A DNA stretch of 64,000 nt from G963674665 sp964609625 (GTDB lineage Bacteria; Desulfobacterota; Desulfovibrionia; Desulfovibrionales; Desulfovibrionaceae), in assembly GCA_964609625.1 (NCBI GenBank), contig CAZSRS010000013.1, positions 34,441 to 98,440 on the forward strand, written 5' to 3'. The notes below the pieces were generated by a model. It did no database searches, was not told the origin of the DNA, and saw only the letters and a list, made by a program, of their open reading frames with translations. A program made the translations under genes and the position numbers. Shown piece after piece: positions 35,350 to 44,612 of the stretch. The stretch's first letter is position 1; every line of letters starts with the position of its first letter.

Positions 35350-37941
35350 ATGGTAAAAACATCGACACGAGAAGGGACCCCAGAGGTCGGACAAGGGGTA
35401 AGCCGCCGTTTCTTTCTCAAGACCTCCATGGCGGCGGGCGCGGGAGTGGGACTGACCGGGCTCACGGCCTTCGTGCCCGCGGCACGGGCCAGGACAATGG
35501 ACTCCAATGCCGGCAAAATGGGTCAGTGGGTGCCTGGTGCCTGTCAGGGCTGCACCTCCTGGTGTTCCCTGCAAATCTATGTCGTCAACGGCCGGGCCGT
35601 GAAGGTGCGCGGCAATCCCAACTCCAAGGTCAACATGGGCGCCTGCTGCCCCAAGTCGCATCTTTCCTTGCAGCAGGTCTACGATCCCGACCGCATCAAG
35701 GTGCCCATGAAGCGCACCAACCCCAACAAGGGGCGCGATCAGGACCCCGGCTTCGTGCCCATCACCTGGGACGAGGCCCTGAACACCATCGCCGACAAGA
35801 TCATGGAACTACGCCACAACAACGAGACGCAGAAGTTCATGCTCATGCGCGGCCGCTACTCCTACATGCGCGACATCCTGTATGATTCGCTTCCCAAGAT
35901 CATCGGCTCCCCCAACAATATATCCCACAGCGCCATCTGCGCGGAAGCCGAGAAGTTCGGCCCCTATTACACCGAAGGGTACTGGGACTACCGGCAGTAC
36001 GACGTGGAAAACACTCGCTACATCCTGCTCTGGGGCGCGGACCCCCTGGCCACCAACAGGCAAATCTCCTACTACATCAAGGCCTGGGGCAAGGCCCTGG
36101 ACCGTGCCCAGGTTGCGGTGGTGGAGCCAAGGCTCTCGGCCACGGCGGCCAAGGCCGACGAGTGGCTGCCCATCGAGCCGGGGCACGACGGCGCTCTGGC
36201 CAGTGCCATAGCCCACGTCATCCTCACCGAGGGGCTCTGGTACCGCGAATTCGTGGGCGACTTCACCGACGGCGTGAACCGCTTCAGCCCCAGCGCCTGG
36301 GTGGACGAATCCTGGTTCGAGGAGAAGTACACCCACGGTCTGGTGAAGTGGTGGAACCTGGAGCTGCGCGACAAGACCCCGGAATGGGCCGCCGAGCGTT
36401 GCGGTCTTTCGGCCGAGCAGATTCGGCGCGTGGCCGTGGGCTTCGGCAAGGCCGCGCCCAACGCCATGTCCTGGGTCGGCGGCGGGCCCTGCATGCAGGT
36501 ACGCGGTGCGTACGCCAGCATGGCGGCCCACGCCCTCAACGGTCTGGTGGGTTCCTGCGACAACGTGGGCGGCACCCTGGTCTCCAACAAGGAGTATACC
36601 ACCGGCTTTCCCAAGTTCGAGGAATATATTGACGAGATCGCGGCCAAGGGGATCAAGCACGGCAAGATCGACCACCGCGGCCGACTGGAGTTCCCGGCCC
36701 TGAACGGCGGCAAGTCAGGCGGCGGAGTGGTCACCAACAACGCTGCGGAAGGGATTATCAACAAGGATCCCAACGAGATCAAGGTGGCCATCGCCTACAT
36801 GAACAACTTCAACTTCTCGGCACCACAGGCCCAGCGCTGGGACCAGGCCCTGGCCATGATCCCCTTCCTGGTGCACATCACCACCAATGCCTCGGAGTTC
36901 AGCTGGTTCGCGGACATCGTGCTACCGGACACCCACCACCTCTACGAAAAATGGGGATGGGTGAAGTCCATCGGGCATGGCTACCGGCACGTGCCCCTGA
37001 TGCAGCCGATCATCGACATGCCCTTTGACTACAAGATCGACGAGACCGAAATACCCTTCCTCCTGGGTAAGAAGCTGGCCGAGCGCGGCTTTGACATGCT
37101 GCATCGTTATCATGTGGAACAGTTCAAGGACCCCGAAACCGGCAAGGCCCCCGAGAACGAGAAGGAGTTCGCGGAATTCGCCGTGAAGATGACCACACAG
37201 GCGCTCTGGGATCCGGCACAGTACCAAGGAGGCGACAAGATCAACGGCTGGGAGGAGTTCAAGCGTCTGGGGGTCTGGAACTCGGCTCCCTATCCCTACC
37301 GCGCCCGTTGGGGCAAGATGAAGACCAAGACCGGCATGTTCGAGTTCTACAGCGAGACCCTCAAGGAAGCCCTGGAAAAGCATGCAGAGAAGCACGGCGT
37401 CAGCGTGGACCAGGTCCTGGAGGCCACCAAGTACCAGGCCCGCGGCGAACAGGCCTTCGTGCCCCACTACGAAGAACCGTATATCCTGGGGGATGTCGCT
37501 GAATACCCCTTCCTCTTCGTGGACCACAAGTCCAAGCTCAACCGCGAGGGACGCTCGGCGAACTGCCCCTGGTACATGGAGCTGAAGAGCCTCGACCCCG
37601 GCGAGTTGAACTACAAGGACGTGGCCAAGATCAATCCCCTGGACGCCAGGAAGCTGGGCATCGAGACCGGCGACGAGATCAGGCTGACCACGTCGGTGGG
37701 CGAAATCACCTGCACCGCCGCGCTGTGGGAAGGCGTGAGGCCCGGCACCGTGGCCAAATGCTACGGCCAGGGGCACTGGGTCTACGGCCGCGTGGCGTCC
37801 AAGGTCTTCGGCAAGTTGCCCCGAGGCGGCAACAACAACTACATCATCCCCGTGGAATATGACCGTCTGAGTGGGGCATCCGCCTTCTACGGCGTCACAC
37901 GGGTCAAGGTGGAAAAGGTCCAAGGAGGGAACAGGTCATGA
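35350..37941 (+). CDS. arrA: Respiratory arsenate reductase, molybdopterin subunit
   Basis: Periplasmic catalytic subunit of dissimilatory arsenate reductase, 863 aa. A Tat signal (SRRFFLKTSMAAGAG) is followed by the [4Fe-4S] ligands CQGC-x3-C (65, 68, 72) and Cys100. The Mo ligand is Cys197 in SHSAICAEAEKFG. RGRY at residues 167-170 is the arsenate-site motif of ArrA; ArxA has GRGWG in that region. The flanking segments KVPMKRTNPNKGRDQDPGFV and GSPNNISHSAIC are also ArrA-like. GAGGGAG precedes the ATG. Its stop overlaps arrB by ATGA. PsrA/PhsA-type polysulfide reductase is the less likely alternative. Confidence 0.9.
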   Translation: MVKTSTREGTPEVGQGVSRRFFLKTSMAAGAGVGLTGLTAFVPAARARTMDSNAGKMGQWVPGACQGCTSWCSLQIYVVNGRAVKVRGNPNSKVNMGACCPKSHLSLQQVYDPDRIKVPMKRTNPNKGRDQDPGFVPITWDEALNTIADKIMELRHNNETQKFMLMRGRYSYMRDILYDSLPKIIGSPNNISHSAICAEAEKFGPYYTEGYWDYRQYDVENTRYILLWGADPLATNRQISYYIKAWGKALDRAQVAVVEPRLSATAAKADEWLPIEPGHDGALASAIAHVILTEGLWYREFVGDFTDGVNRFSPSAWVDESWFEEKYTHGLVKWWNLELRDKTPEWAAERCGLSAEQIRRVAVGFGKAAPNAMSWVGGGPCMQVRGAYASMAAHALNGLVGSCDNVGGTLVSNKEYTTGFPKFEEYIDEIAAKGIKHGKIDHRGRLEFPALNGGKSGGGVVTNNAAEGIINKDPNEIKVAIAYMNNFNFSAPQAQRWDQALAMIPFLVHITTNASEFSWFADIVLPDTHHLYEKWGWVKSIGHGYRHVPLMQPIIDMPFDYKIDETEIPFLLGKKLAERGFDMLHRYHVEQFKDPETGKAPENEKEFAEFAVKMTTQALWDPAQYQGGDKINGWEEFKRLGVWNSAPYPYRARWGKMKTKTGMFEFYSETLKEALEKHAEKHGVSVDQVLEATKYQARGEQAFVPHYEEPYILGDVAEYPFLFVDHKSKLNREGRSANCPWYMELKSLDPGELNYKDVAKINPLDARKLGIETGDEIRLTTSVGEITCTAALWEGVRPGTVAKCYGQGHWVYGRVASKVFGKLPRGGNNNYIIPVEYDRLSGASAFYGVTRVKVEKVQGGNRS

Positions 37942-38666
37942 CAAAATGGGCCATGGTAATCGACCAGCAGAAATGCGTGGGCTGCGGCGCCTGCATCATC
38001 GCCTGCAAGTCCGAAAACAACCTCGACGAAGGCATCAACTGGTCGTACAAGCTGACAGAGACCGTGGGAGTGTTTCCCAACGTGCGCTATCACTACACGC
38101 CGACCCTGTGCAACCACTGCCAGAACGCTCCCTGCGTGCGCGGCTGCCCCACGAAGGCCATGTACAAGATGGACAACGGCATCACCATGCACGACCCGGA
38201 CAAGTGTATCGGCTGCCGGTACTGCATCGCCAACTGCCCCTACGGGGTTATCTTCTACAACTGGCGTAAGCCCAACGCCGCGTGGGCGGAAAAAAACGCG
38301 GTCATTCCCAACTGCACTAGTTCTCCCGCGGAGATGGTGGAAAAGGTAGGGGGCAAGGGCATGCCCTATTACAATCCAGAGCGTGACGACACCTTGCCGG
38401 CGCTGCGACCCGTGGGCGTGGTGGAGAAGTGCACCTTCTGCGATCACCGCATCCGGCAAGGGCTGCTGCCCAACTGCGTGGAGGCTTGCCCGGCCGATGC
38501 CCGCATCTTCGGCGACCTCGACGATCCCAACAGCACGGTGTCGCAACTGCTGGGTAAGTACAAGCCCATGCGCCTGCGCGAGCACCTGGGCACCGAGCCC
38601 CACGTGTACTACATCCGCAGCTTCAACCCCGGATCTTACCCCCAGACCAAAGGAGAGGTGGAATGA
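37938..38666 (+). CDS. arrB: Arsenate reductase iron-sulfur subunit
   Basis: A 242-aa DmsB/PsrB-type electron transfer subunit. Four Cys groups can each hold a [4Fe-4S] cluster: CVGCGACIIAC at 13-23, CNHCQNAPCVRGC at 58-70, CIGCRYCIANC at about 90-100, and a split group with CTFC and CVEAC further on. It has no signal peptide and would be exported folded with ArrA by the Tat route. It is coupled to arrA and arrC by ATGA overlaps. Confidence 0.93.
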   Translation: MTKWAMVIDQQKCVGCGACIIACKSENNLDEGINWSYKLTETVGVFPNVRYHYTPTLCNHCQNAPCVRGCPTKAMYKMDNGITMHDPDKCIGCRYCIANCPYGVIFYNWRKPNAAWAEKNAVIPNCTSSPAEMVEKVGGKGMPYYNPERDDTLPALRPVGVVEKCTFCDHRIRQGLLPNCVEACPADARIFGDLDDPNSTVSQLLGKYKPMRLREHLGTEPHVYYIRSFNPGSYPQTKGEVE

Positions 38667-39799
38667 GCGAGAACAAGACCTTTTCGGCAATCTGGACGGT
38701 GCTGCTGATCATCGGCCTGAGCCTGGGGCTCTACACGGTCGTGAAGATCGTCATCGCAGGGTTGGGAATCTACAACACCAACAACGCGGTCTTCTGGGGT
38801 CTGCCCATGTCCGGGTACCTGTTCTTCGGGCTCACGGCCGCTGGGCTGACCCTGCTCTCCTCGCTGCCCACGGTTTTCGGGCAGAAGCACCTCTACCCCG
38901 TGGCCAAGCGGGCGGCGATCCTGGCACTGGCCACGTTGCTAACCGGCCTGATGTGCAAGGGGCTGGACCTCGGCCCCTTCAGCACCCTGTTGAACACCCT
39001 GGCCCTGATCTACTCCCCCAACTTCACCTCGCCCATCTGGTGGATGGCCATTCTCTACATGTTCTATTTCGCCTTCGTGACCTTCAAGTTCATCTCCATG
39101 CACAGGGGCAACTGGCACGACCGCGGCGGCGTGGCCACGGCCCTGGGCGCCCTGATGCTCTCGGCCTTCTCCTACGGTTCCCTGACCATCGTCTTCGGTA
39201 CCGTGGAGGCTAGGCTCGGCTACTTCGGCTTCACCATGGGCGTCTATTTCCTGGTCACGGCCCTGGCCTCGGGCGTGGCCGCACTGCTGCTGGCCTCGGT
39301 GGTGGACACCCTGCTCAAGAAGCGCTCCACTGACGTTGAAGCCCGCGTGCGTGCCGACTTGGCCAAGTACTTGGGCATCGCTCTGGGCGCCTCCTTCGTG
39401 GTCTTCATGCTGCGCATCATCCGCGCTTATGCCTCGGATGTGGACCAGATGGCCGGCTTCAAGCACATGACCGGCTCCTTGTCCTTCAACCTCGAACTCT
39501 GGATCGGGCTGGTTATCCCCCTTGCCCTGCTGTTCCTGCCCCAGGTACGTAGGGGCGTGGGAGGTCAGTTCCTCGTCTCCCTCATGGCCCTGGTGGGCAT
39601 GTTCGCGGGGCGTTTCGAGCAGCTGCTCTCGGGCAACGTCCAGCCCATGGGCGTGCAGGTCGAGTACCTCGGCACGAGCTTTGTCCACTATATGCCCAGC
39701 ATCTACGAGTGGGGCGTGATCTTGCTGGCCTTCGCCGTCACCCTGACAATCTACTCCTTTGGCGCACGCTATTTGCGTCTGGACGCCATGCCCGAGTAA
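38663..39799 (+). CDS. arrC: NrfD/PsrC-like membrane anchor of arsenate reductase
   Basis: A 378-aa integral membrane protein with about ten hydrophobic helices, related to NrfD/PsrC quinol-binding subunits. It would draw electrons from menaquinol and pass them to ArrB. Not all Arr systems have such an anchor; many ArrAB receive electrons from CymA. Its presence points to direct quinone coupling here. The start overlaps arrB by ATGA. Confidence 0.9.
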   Translation: MSENKTFSAIWTVLLIIGLSLGLYTVVKIVIAGLGIYNTNNAVFWGLPMSGYLFFGLTAAGLTLLSSLPTVFGQKHLYPVAKRAAILALATLLTGLMCKGLDLGPFSTLLNTLALIYSPNFTSPIWWMAILYMFYFAFVTFKFISMHRGNWHDRGGVATALGALMLSAFSYGSLTIVFGTVEARLGYFGFTMGVYFLVTALASGVAALLLASVVDTLLKKRSTDVEARVRADLAKYLGIALGASFVVFMLRIIRAYASDVDQMAGFKHMTGSLSFNLELWIGLVIPLALLFLPQVRRGVGGQFLVSLMALVGMFAGRFEQLLSGNVQPMGVQVEYLGTSFVHYMPSIYEWGVILLAFAVTLTIYSFGARYLRLDAMPE

Positions 39800-39878
39800 C
39801 GCATAACCGGCAACCACGGACAACAAGAGCAGGGCCGGAATCCCCTGGCCCTGCACAACCGCACAAGGGAAGAGCAGC

Positions 39879-40514
39879 ATGGACACCGCATTCACGACAT
39901 ACCGCACCACAGCCGCCACAGCCGCCTTCAAGGTGCTCGCGGCATGCTACAGTGTACCCACGGCGGATGTGCCGGCGCTCCTGCGTGACACTCTCGAACG
40001 CTTCGCCCCCCTGGGGGTGGAGGTGGCTTCGCTCGCCAACGAACTATACGCCGTCGCCGAACGCAGCGACCCGGAGGAACTGCTCAAGGATTACGCCAGG
40101 CTGTTCGTCGGACCCTTCCAGCTCCTGGCCCCGCCCTTCGGGTCCGTCTACCTCGATGAGGAGGGCCGGCTCATGGGCGATTCCACCATGGACGCCATGC
40201 GCTTCTACCAACTGGCCGGGCTGGACATGGCTCAAGACTTCAAGATGCCCCCGGATCATGTAGTCGCGGAGCTGGAGTTCCTCTACTGCTTGTACGCGGC
40301 GGAAATGCAGCAGGCAGAAGACAATCCCGAGCAGGCCGAGACCTTTGCCGGGCTACGCCGGGAGTTCTTCCGGCAGCACATCGGCCGCTGGGGGCGTGAC
40401 TTCGCCGCCAAGGTGGAAGGCAGCGCATCCACGGACTTCTATCGGCTCCTGGGCCGGCTCACCGCACGGCTTCTGGAGCTGGAAGAAGAGCGGGAAACCG
40501 CAACCGCCTGCTGA
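39879..40514 (+). CDS. arrD: TorD/DmsD-family chaperone of arsenate reductase
   Basis: A 211-aa all-helical maturation chaperone. The family core reads KDYARLFVGPFQLLAPPFGSVY and MPPDHVVAELEFLYCLYAAE. Such proteins hold the molybdoenzyme until cofactor insertion and bind its Tat signal. It lies 79 bp after arrC and before a strong terminator, so it closes the operon. Confidence 0.92.
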   Translation: MDTAFTTYRTTAATAAFKVLAACYSVPTADVPALLRDTLERFAPLGVEVASLANELYAVAERSDPEELLKDYARLFVGPFQLLAPPFGSVYLDEEGRLMGDSTMDAMRFYQLAGLDMAQDFKMPPDHVVAELEFLYCLYAAEMQQAEDNPEQAETFAGLRREFFRQHIGRWGRDFAAKVEGSASTDFYRLLGRLTARLLELEEERETATAC

Positions 40515-40544
40515 GCCCACCGCGAATGATGACTGACTCATGGA

Positions 40545-40598
40545 GACCCGAGAGGCAAGACCGTTGCGCCTGGGTACTTGCCCCTCGGGTTCCTCTTT
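40545..40598 (+). terminator. Terminator of the arr operon
   Basis: A 15-bp stem (40545-40559 with 40577-40591) with one A-C mismatch and a G-T end is followed by CCTCTTTT. It lies 30 bp past the arrD stop. Confidence 0.8.
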
Positions 40599-40750
40599 TC
40601 CAACACCGTGCATGCCGCCCGATTTCCCTTGATCATTGCCCCTGCTCCGGGTAGAGGATAAGAGTACAACTCTCATGTATTGCAGGGAAAGGAGCAGTCC
40701 AATCGTGATGCCGGATCGTCCCGGCATCGATGCATAGCCAAGGAGCAGCC

Positions 40751-41029
40751 ATGGGCCGTGAAACCGTGCTCTTCAAGAGCGAGGAAAAGAAAAGCCGTTC
40801 CGAAATCGCTGCATTCCTGCGCACCCTGGCCGACAAGGTCGAGCAGGGGCGCGTGTCGCTCATCCAGGCAAGCGAGGAACTCGCACTGGACCTGCCCGAG
40901 ACCCTGACCCTGGAGGTCAAGGCCGAAGAAGAAACCAAGGGGCAGGGTACCTCGCTGTCCCTGGAGGTGGAGCTGGAATGGCGCCCCGGCGGCACGGAGG
41001 ACAAACCAGGCGGCCTCACCCTGGGGTAG
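40751..41029 (+). CDS. Amphi-Trp domain protein
   Basis: A 92-aa protein matching the small amphi-Trp family: VLFKSEEKKSRSEIAAFLRT, ADKVEQGRVSL and a C-terminal strand LEVELEWRPGG. Function is unknown; homologues are often found near genes of stress or envelope processes. AAGGAG lies 6 nt before the ATG. It is a separate transcription unit after the arr terminator and converges on the minus-strand operon at 41039. Confidence 0.8.
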   Translation: MGRETVLFKSEEKKSRSEIAAFLRTLADKVEQGRVSLIQASEELALDLPETLTLEVKAEEETKGQGTSLSLEVELEWRPGGTEDKPGGLTLG

Positions 41030-41038
41030 GTCTGGATA

Positions 41039-41500
41039 TCAGGCTTGGACGGCCCTGAGGAAGCGCTCGGCCACGCAGGCCGGCGCGATGATCCTTTTCG
41101 TCGTTCCCGAGGTCTCCAACCGCCCCTTCATATCCATGGGCACGCTGTTTGCGGAAGCCGCCAAAACACGCTCGAAGGCGTCGCGCAGGGCCGTGAACGA
41201 CTCTTCTACCTCGGGGTAGGAATTGTCCTCGCGCCAGGGCAGTTTGATGCGCTCCGTGACCGTGCCTGTCTTGTGCGAGGGGGTCATGAGCAGGTAGTAC
41301 TCCGTGGGTGTCCATGGGCCGCGCTCGTTCTGCCCCGGCCAGCAGTGGGTCCAACTGGAGTCCGGTGGCTTGGGTATCGTGCTTTCGATCCGCACCGCGG
41401 GCATGCCCAGCTCCAGTTCGAATTCGCCGAGGCTGATGGTGAACGTGCAGACCGGGCGCAGATTGCCGCGTTTCTTGGTGATGCTCCATTCGATGTTCAC
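41039..41500 (-). CDS. Hypothetical protein of the MoxR/VWA operon
   Basis: A 153-aa protein of mixed strands and helices (PVCTFTISLGEFELELGMPA, GPWTPTEYYLLMTPS, ESFTALRDAFERVLAAS). No family is recognised. The GTG start overlaps the VWA gene stop by GTGA and has GGAGGAAA upstream, so it is co-translated with that gene. It is the last gene of the MoxR/VWA operon. Confidence 0.65.
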   Translation of the reverse strand: MNIEWSITKKRGNLRPVCTFTISLGEFELELGMPAVRIESTIPKPPDSSWTHCWPGQNERGPWTPTEYYLLMTPSHKTGTVTERIKLPWREDNSYPEVEESFTALRDAFERVLAASANSVPMDMKGRLETSGTTKRIIAPACVAERFLRAVQA

Positions 41501-42771
41501 GTGGTTTCCTCCATGACGATGATCTCCCCGAAAGGTGGGGCGGAATGGGCGGGATTGGGCGTGACCCAGAGCACCGGATAGGCCGGCTCCTCGGGGTATC
41601 GGTCGCATTCCATGTCCGTGAAATAGATCAGACAGGCGGGAGCCGCTTCCTCGGTGGCGAGGCTGGAGAATGGGGGGCGAAAGTCGGTACCGCCACCTCC
41701 CTTGGCCTGAAAGTCCAGAGGCAGATCCCATTTGTTGCGCCGCTCCTGAGTGGTGAGCGCCGCATCGCAGGTGAAGACGATCAGCGAGGCGTCGAATTCC
41801 TCGAGCAGGGCGGAAAGTTCACTGGCAATGGAATCCAGCTCGGCCTGGGTGATGCTGCCCGAAACATCCACCGCCACCGCGACTTCGGCCAGCTCTTCGT
41901 TGTACAGGCTCGGCAGGTACAGCCCGGCGTGCAGATGGCGGCGATCCGGGCGCACCCAGGAGAAGTCGCTTTTCGCGGCGTTGCACATGAATCTGCGCAA
42001 CAGCTCCCGCCAGTTCAGGGCAGGGGAGAGCATGCCGCGGACAAGCCGCTCCAGGCCGCCGGGCAGCTTCCCCGACTCACGGGCCTTACGCAGCGCCTGT
42101 GCCAGGGCCATGCGCAGGGATTCCTCCTCTTGCAAGGTGAGGTCCTGACCGCCGGGACTCTCGATATCCAAGGGGGCGTCGCGTACTTCACCGCTCATAC
42201 CGGGATCGTCGTTACCCTCCCCGATGCCTTCCGCGTCGTCCGCCCCGTCACTGGGGGCGGAGCGTTGCTCGCCGTCCCGGTTCTCCGAACCCTGGATGTC
42301 ACGTGCCTCCTCCGTTGCGTCGAGTTCCTGCTCCGGGCCTTTGTCCGCGCCTCCCTTGATTTCCGCGTCCTTGTCCAGAAGCGCCCTGTAGATGGCTTCC
42401 GCGCATTTGCCGTGGTGCTTGGGATCGTCGAGGTAGCTGCCTGGCAACTCCACCCCGGCATCCATGAGGATGGGATTTATGGCCAGATCGCAGGCCACAT
42501 TCCATGCCCGCGGATCCCTGCGGCCTCGGCGGAGGTGGTGGCCGCAGGCCAGATGAAGGACCTCGTGGCACTGCACACCCATGACTTTCGGGAGAGGCAG
42601 GGCCTCGATGTATGTCGGATTGTAGGCCAGGACCCGGCCATCGGACCAGGCGCTTCGGCATGCGTGGTCCTCGCGCAGCTCCAATCGCAGGGCCAGGTGC
42701 GCGAAAAAGGGGTGCTCGAGCACCAGTTCGCTCCTGGCCATGATCATCTTGTTCCGGGCAGTGGTGTTCAT
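41497..42771 (-). CDS. Putative metallopeptidase/VWA-like protein (DUF2201 type)
   Basis: A 424-aa cytoplasmic protein. The N-terminal half has a zinc-peptidase-like GVQCHEVLHLACGHHLRRG. A long acidic, low-complexity region (residues 150-225) rich in Glu/Asp/Gly follows. The C-terminal VWA-like domain has a MIDAS-type DVSGS. DUF2201/VWA proteins pair with MoxR AAA+ ATPases to form chaperone-like complexes. It overlaps the MoxR gene by ATGA. Confidence 0.85.
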   Translation of the reverse strand: MNTTARNKMIMARSELVLEHPFFAHLALRLELREDHACRSAWSDGRVLAYNPTYIEALPLPKVMGVQCHEVLHLACGHHLRRGRRDPRAWNVACDLAINPILMDAGVELPGSYLDDPKHHGKCAEAIYRALLDKDAEIKGGADKGPEQELDATEEARDIQGSENRDGEQRSAPSDGADDAEGIGEGNDDPGMSGEVRDAPLDIESPGGQDLTLQEEESLRMALAQALRKARESGKLPGGLERLVRGMLSPALNWRELLRRFMCNAAKSDFSWVRPDRRHLHAGLYLPSLYNEELAEVAVAVDVSGSITQAELDSIASELSALLEEFDASLIVFTCDAALTTQERRNKWDLPLDFQAKGGGGTDFRPPFSSLATEEAAPACLIYFTDMECDRYPEEPAYPVLWVTPNPAHSAPPFGEIIVMEETT

Positions 42772-43757
42772 CCCCGCACCAGAACGTCGCTGTTCGCGCA
42801 GGCCCAGTGGCCGAAGGCCTCGGTCTCCACGATTGACGGCTCCACGGCCGCGGCGTCACGCATCAACAGCACGCCGAACTCCACAGGCAGGCGCGAGGCC
42901 AGGGTGGCCAAGCTGGGCATGACCGCGTCGGAGGCCTTCCGCGCCACGGACTCGCACATGGCGTAGATCACGGCAGGATCATCCGGGATGGCAACGCCCC
43001 CAGGATCGGCGAGCACGACGCCAGGGTCGGGCAGGTCGTCGTAGATGGTCAGGAAAGCCATGCATTCGGCCGCGGCGCCATCGCCCACGGCGCCCTTGAG
43101 CAGGGCGTGCAGGGTCTGCCTTCCCGCTCCGGCAGTGAGAATACGCGAGACAAACTCCCACGAACGGGGCGAGGGGAAGGCCTTTTCGCTCCTCTTGGGA
43201 TCGAAGTCGTGCAGTAGTTTTGGGCGGAAGCGCAGGAACGCCCGCAGTCTGGGCTCTATTCCAGCGTCCGCGGCCCATTGCAGCCAGTCATCCAGATCGG
43301 GCTCGAAATCCAGGTGCACCATTCTGTTGGCCAGGGCCGAGGGCATCCTGTGCGTCACGGCTCTGTCGGATTCGCGGTTGCCCGCGGCAATAACGGTCCA
43401 CCCCGCAGGCAAGGTGTATTCTCCCAATCTGCGGTCCAGGATGAGCTGATAGCACGCGGCCTGGACCAAAGGGGGCGCGGTGTTGAGTTCGTCCAGAAAC
43501 AGGATTCCCTGTCCCTTGCGGGGGAGGAACGCCGGCTGGCACCAGACAGCGGCTCCGGAAGCGTCGATGCGCGGAATGCCGCGCAGATCCACGGGATCGA
43601 GCAGCACGGCGCGTACGTCGATGAGTTCCAGCCGTCGCCGGGCAGCCACCTGGGCCACGACCTGGCTTTTACCAACGCCAGGCGCGCCCCAGAGAAAGGC
43701 CGGTTGCCTGATGGAGAGGAGTGTTTCCAGGGCGGTTGCGATCTCCGAAGGTTTCAT
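42768..43757 (-). CDS. MoxR-family AAA+ ATPase, Fur-box-preceded operon
   Basis: A 329-aa AAA+ ATPase of the MoxR clade. The core has Walker A GAPGVGKS, Walker B ILFLDELNTA and sensor 1 VIAAGNRESD. It likely works with the VWA protein downstream to remodel or load cofactors into a client. The start at 43757 has AAGGAG upstream; a longer upstream frame has no ribosome site and would run over the Fur box. A Fur-box-like site lies 28-46 bp upstream. Confidence 0.88.
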   Translation of the reverse strand: MKPSEIATALETLLSIRQPAFLWGAPGVGKSQVVAQVAARRRLELIDVRAVLLDPVDLRGIPRIDASGAAVWCQPAFLPRKGQGILFLDELNTAPPLVQAACYQLILDRRLGEYTLPAGWTVIAAGNRESDRAVTHRMPSALANRMVHLDFEPDLDDWLQWAADAGIEPRLRAFLRFRPKLLHDFDPKRSEKAFPSPRSWEFVSRILTAGAGRQTLHALLKGAVGDGAAAECMAFLTIYDDLPDPGVVLADPGGVAIPDDPAVIYAMCESVARKASDAVMPSLATLASRLPVEFGVLLMRDAAAVEPSIVETEAFGHWACANSDVLVRG

Positions 43758-43784
43758 TGTGTCTCCTTGAAACGTTTTGATGAC

Positions 43785-43803
43785 AATAATGAAAGTCATT
43801 ATC
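43785..43803 (-). promoter_or_regulatory. Fur-box-like site before the MoxR/VWA operon
   Basis: AATAATGAAAGTCATTATC matches 16 of 19 Fur-box positions, the best in the window. It is 28 bp before the MoxR start and 296 bp before the divergent Fur-family gene. The 43758-44098 gap shows no other feature. Confidence 0.7.
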
Positions 43804-44098
43804 AATGTCAACACGGGAAGATGGATTTCAGCGCAGCAGGCTGGAAGCTGCTTGGATTGGATGCGATTCGGCTTGGATTGCACATGAGCGGGAGAATGAA
43901 AGATGGTGCTTCTTGGTTGCCTTCCTTACGTACCGAGGGCATAGTGAGGCTGTCGTATCGTCTGTGCACTTTCCTTTTCCTGCCAAGGAGCGGGAGGAAG
44001 GGCGCGTTCATCGGGTCTGCGATGCGGCGTTGCATTCAGGGGTTGTACACCTGGACAGGGGGCGGGACACGAACACTGCGCGAGCATCGGAGGTCGCC

Positions 44099-44584
44099 AT
44101 GTTCAAGGAACCGCATCGCCGCTTTCTCGAATTCCTGCAGTCGAAAAGTCTCAAATGCACGGCACAGCGTCTTCTGGTGCTGGATGTCATGCTCTCCGGC
44201 AAGGAGCATCGCAGCGTGGAGGACATCCACGGTGTGTCACGCCGCTCCGACCCGTCCATCGGTCTGGCCACGGTCTACCGAACCCTCAAGCTGTTGGAAG
44301 AAGCAGGGCTGATTCTCTCCCACACCTATGATGCGGGCGTGGTCTACTACGAAGCGGTAGACATGCAAGGGCACCACGACCACCTTATCTGCCAGCAGTG
44401 TGGCGCGGTGGTGGACGTCCTGGACGAGGACATCGAATGTTTGCAGAAAGGCTTGGCCGAGCGGCACGGCTACGTGCTCTGCGCTCACCGTATGTATCTC
44501 TACGGCCTCTGCCCCGCGTGTCAGGAGGGCGGAGAGTCCGGAGACCCTTCCAAATATCTTGACCAAAACGGGGGCGGCGTCTGA
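44099..44584 (+). CDS. fur: Fur-family metalloregulator
   Basis: A 161-aa repressor. It has the helix-turn-helix with IGLATVYRTLKLLEEAGLI, the metal site HHDHLICQQCG and a second zinc pair CPAC near the end. This arrangement fits Fur better than Zur or Nur, but PerR is not excluded. The ATG at 44099 has GGAGGT 5 nt upstream. It is divergent from the MoxR operon and could bind the box at 43785. The window has several Fur-like boxes it might control. Confidence 0.85.
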   Translation: MFKEPHRRFLEFLQSKSLKCTAQRLLVLDVMLSGKEHRSVEDIHGVSRRSDPSIGLATVYRTLKLLEEAGLILSHTYDAGVVYYEAVDMQGHHDHLICQQCGAVVDVLDEDIECLQKGLAERHGYVLCAHRMYLYGLCPACQEGGESGDPSKYLDQNGGGV

Positions 44585-44612
44585 ATCCACTGCGACGAGT
44601 CAGGCAAAGAAC

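Noticed and set aside
35350..37941. ArxA (anaerobic arsenite oxidase) as identity of the molybdoenzyme
   Set aside because: The motif at residues 167-170 is RGRY as in ArrA, not GRGWG as in ArxA.
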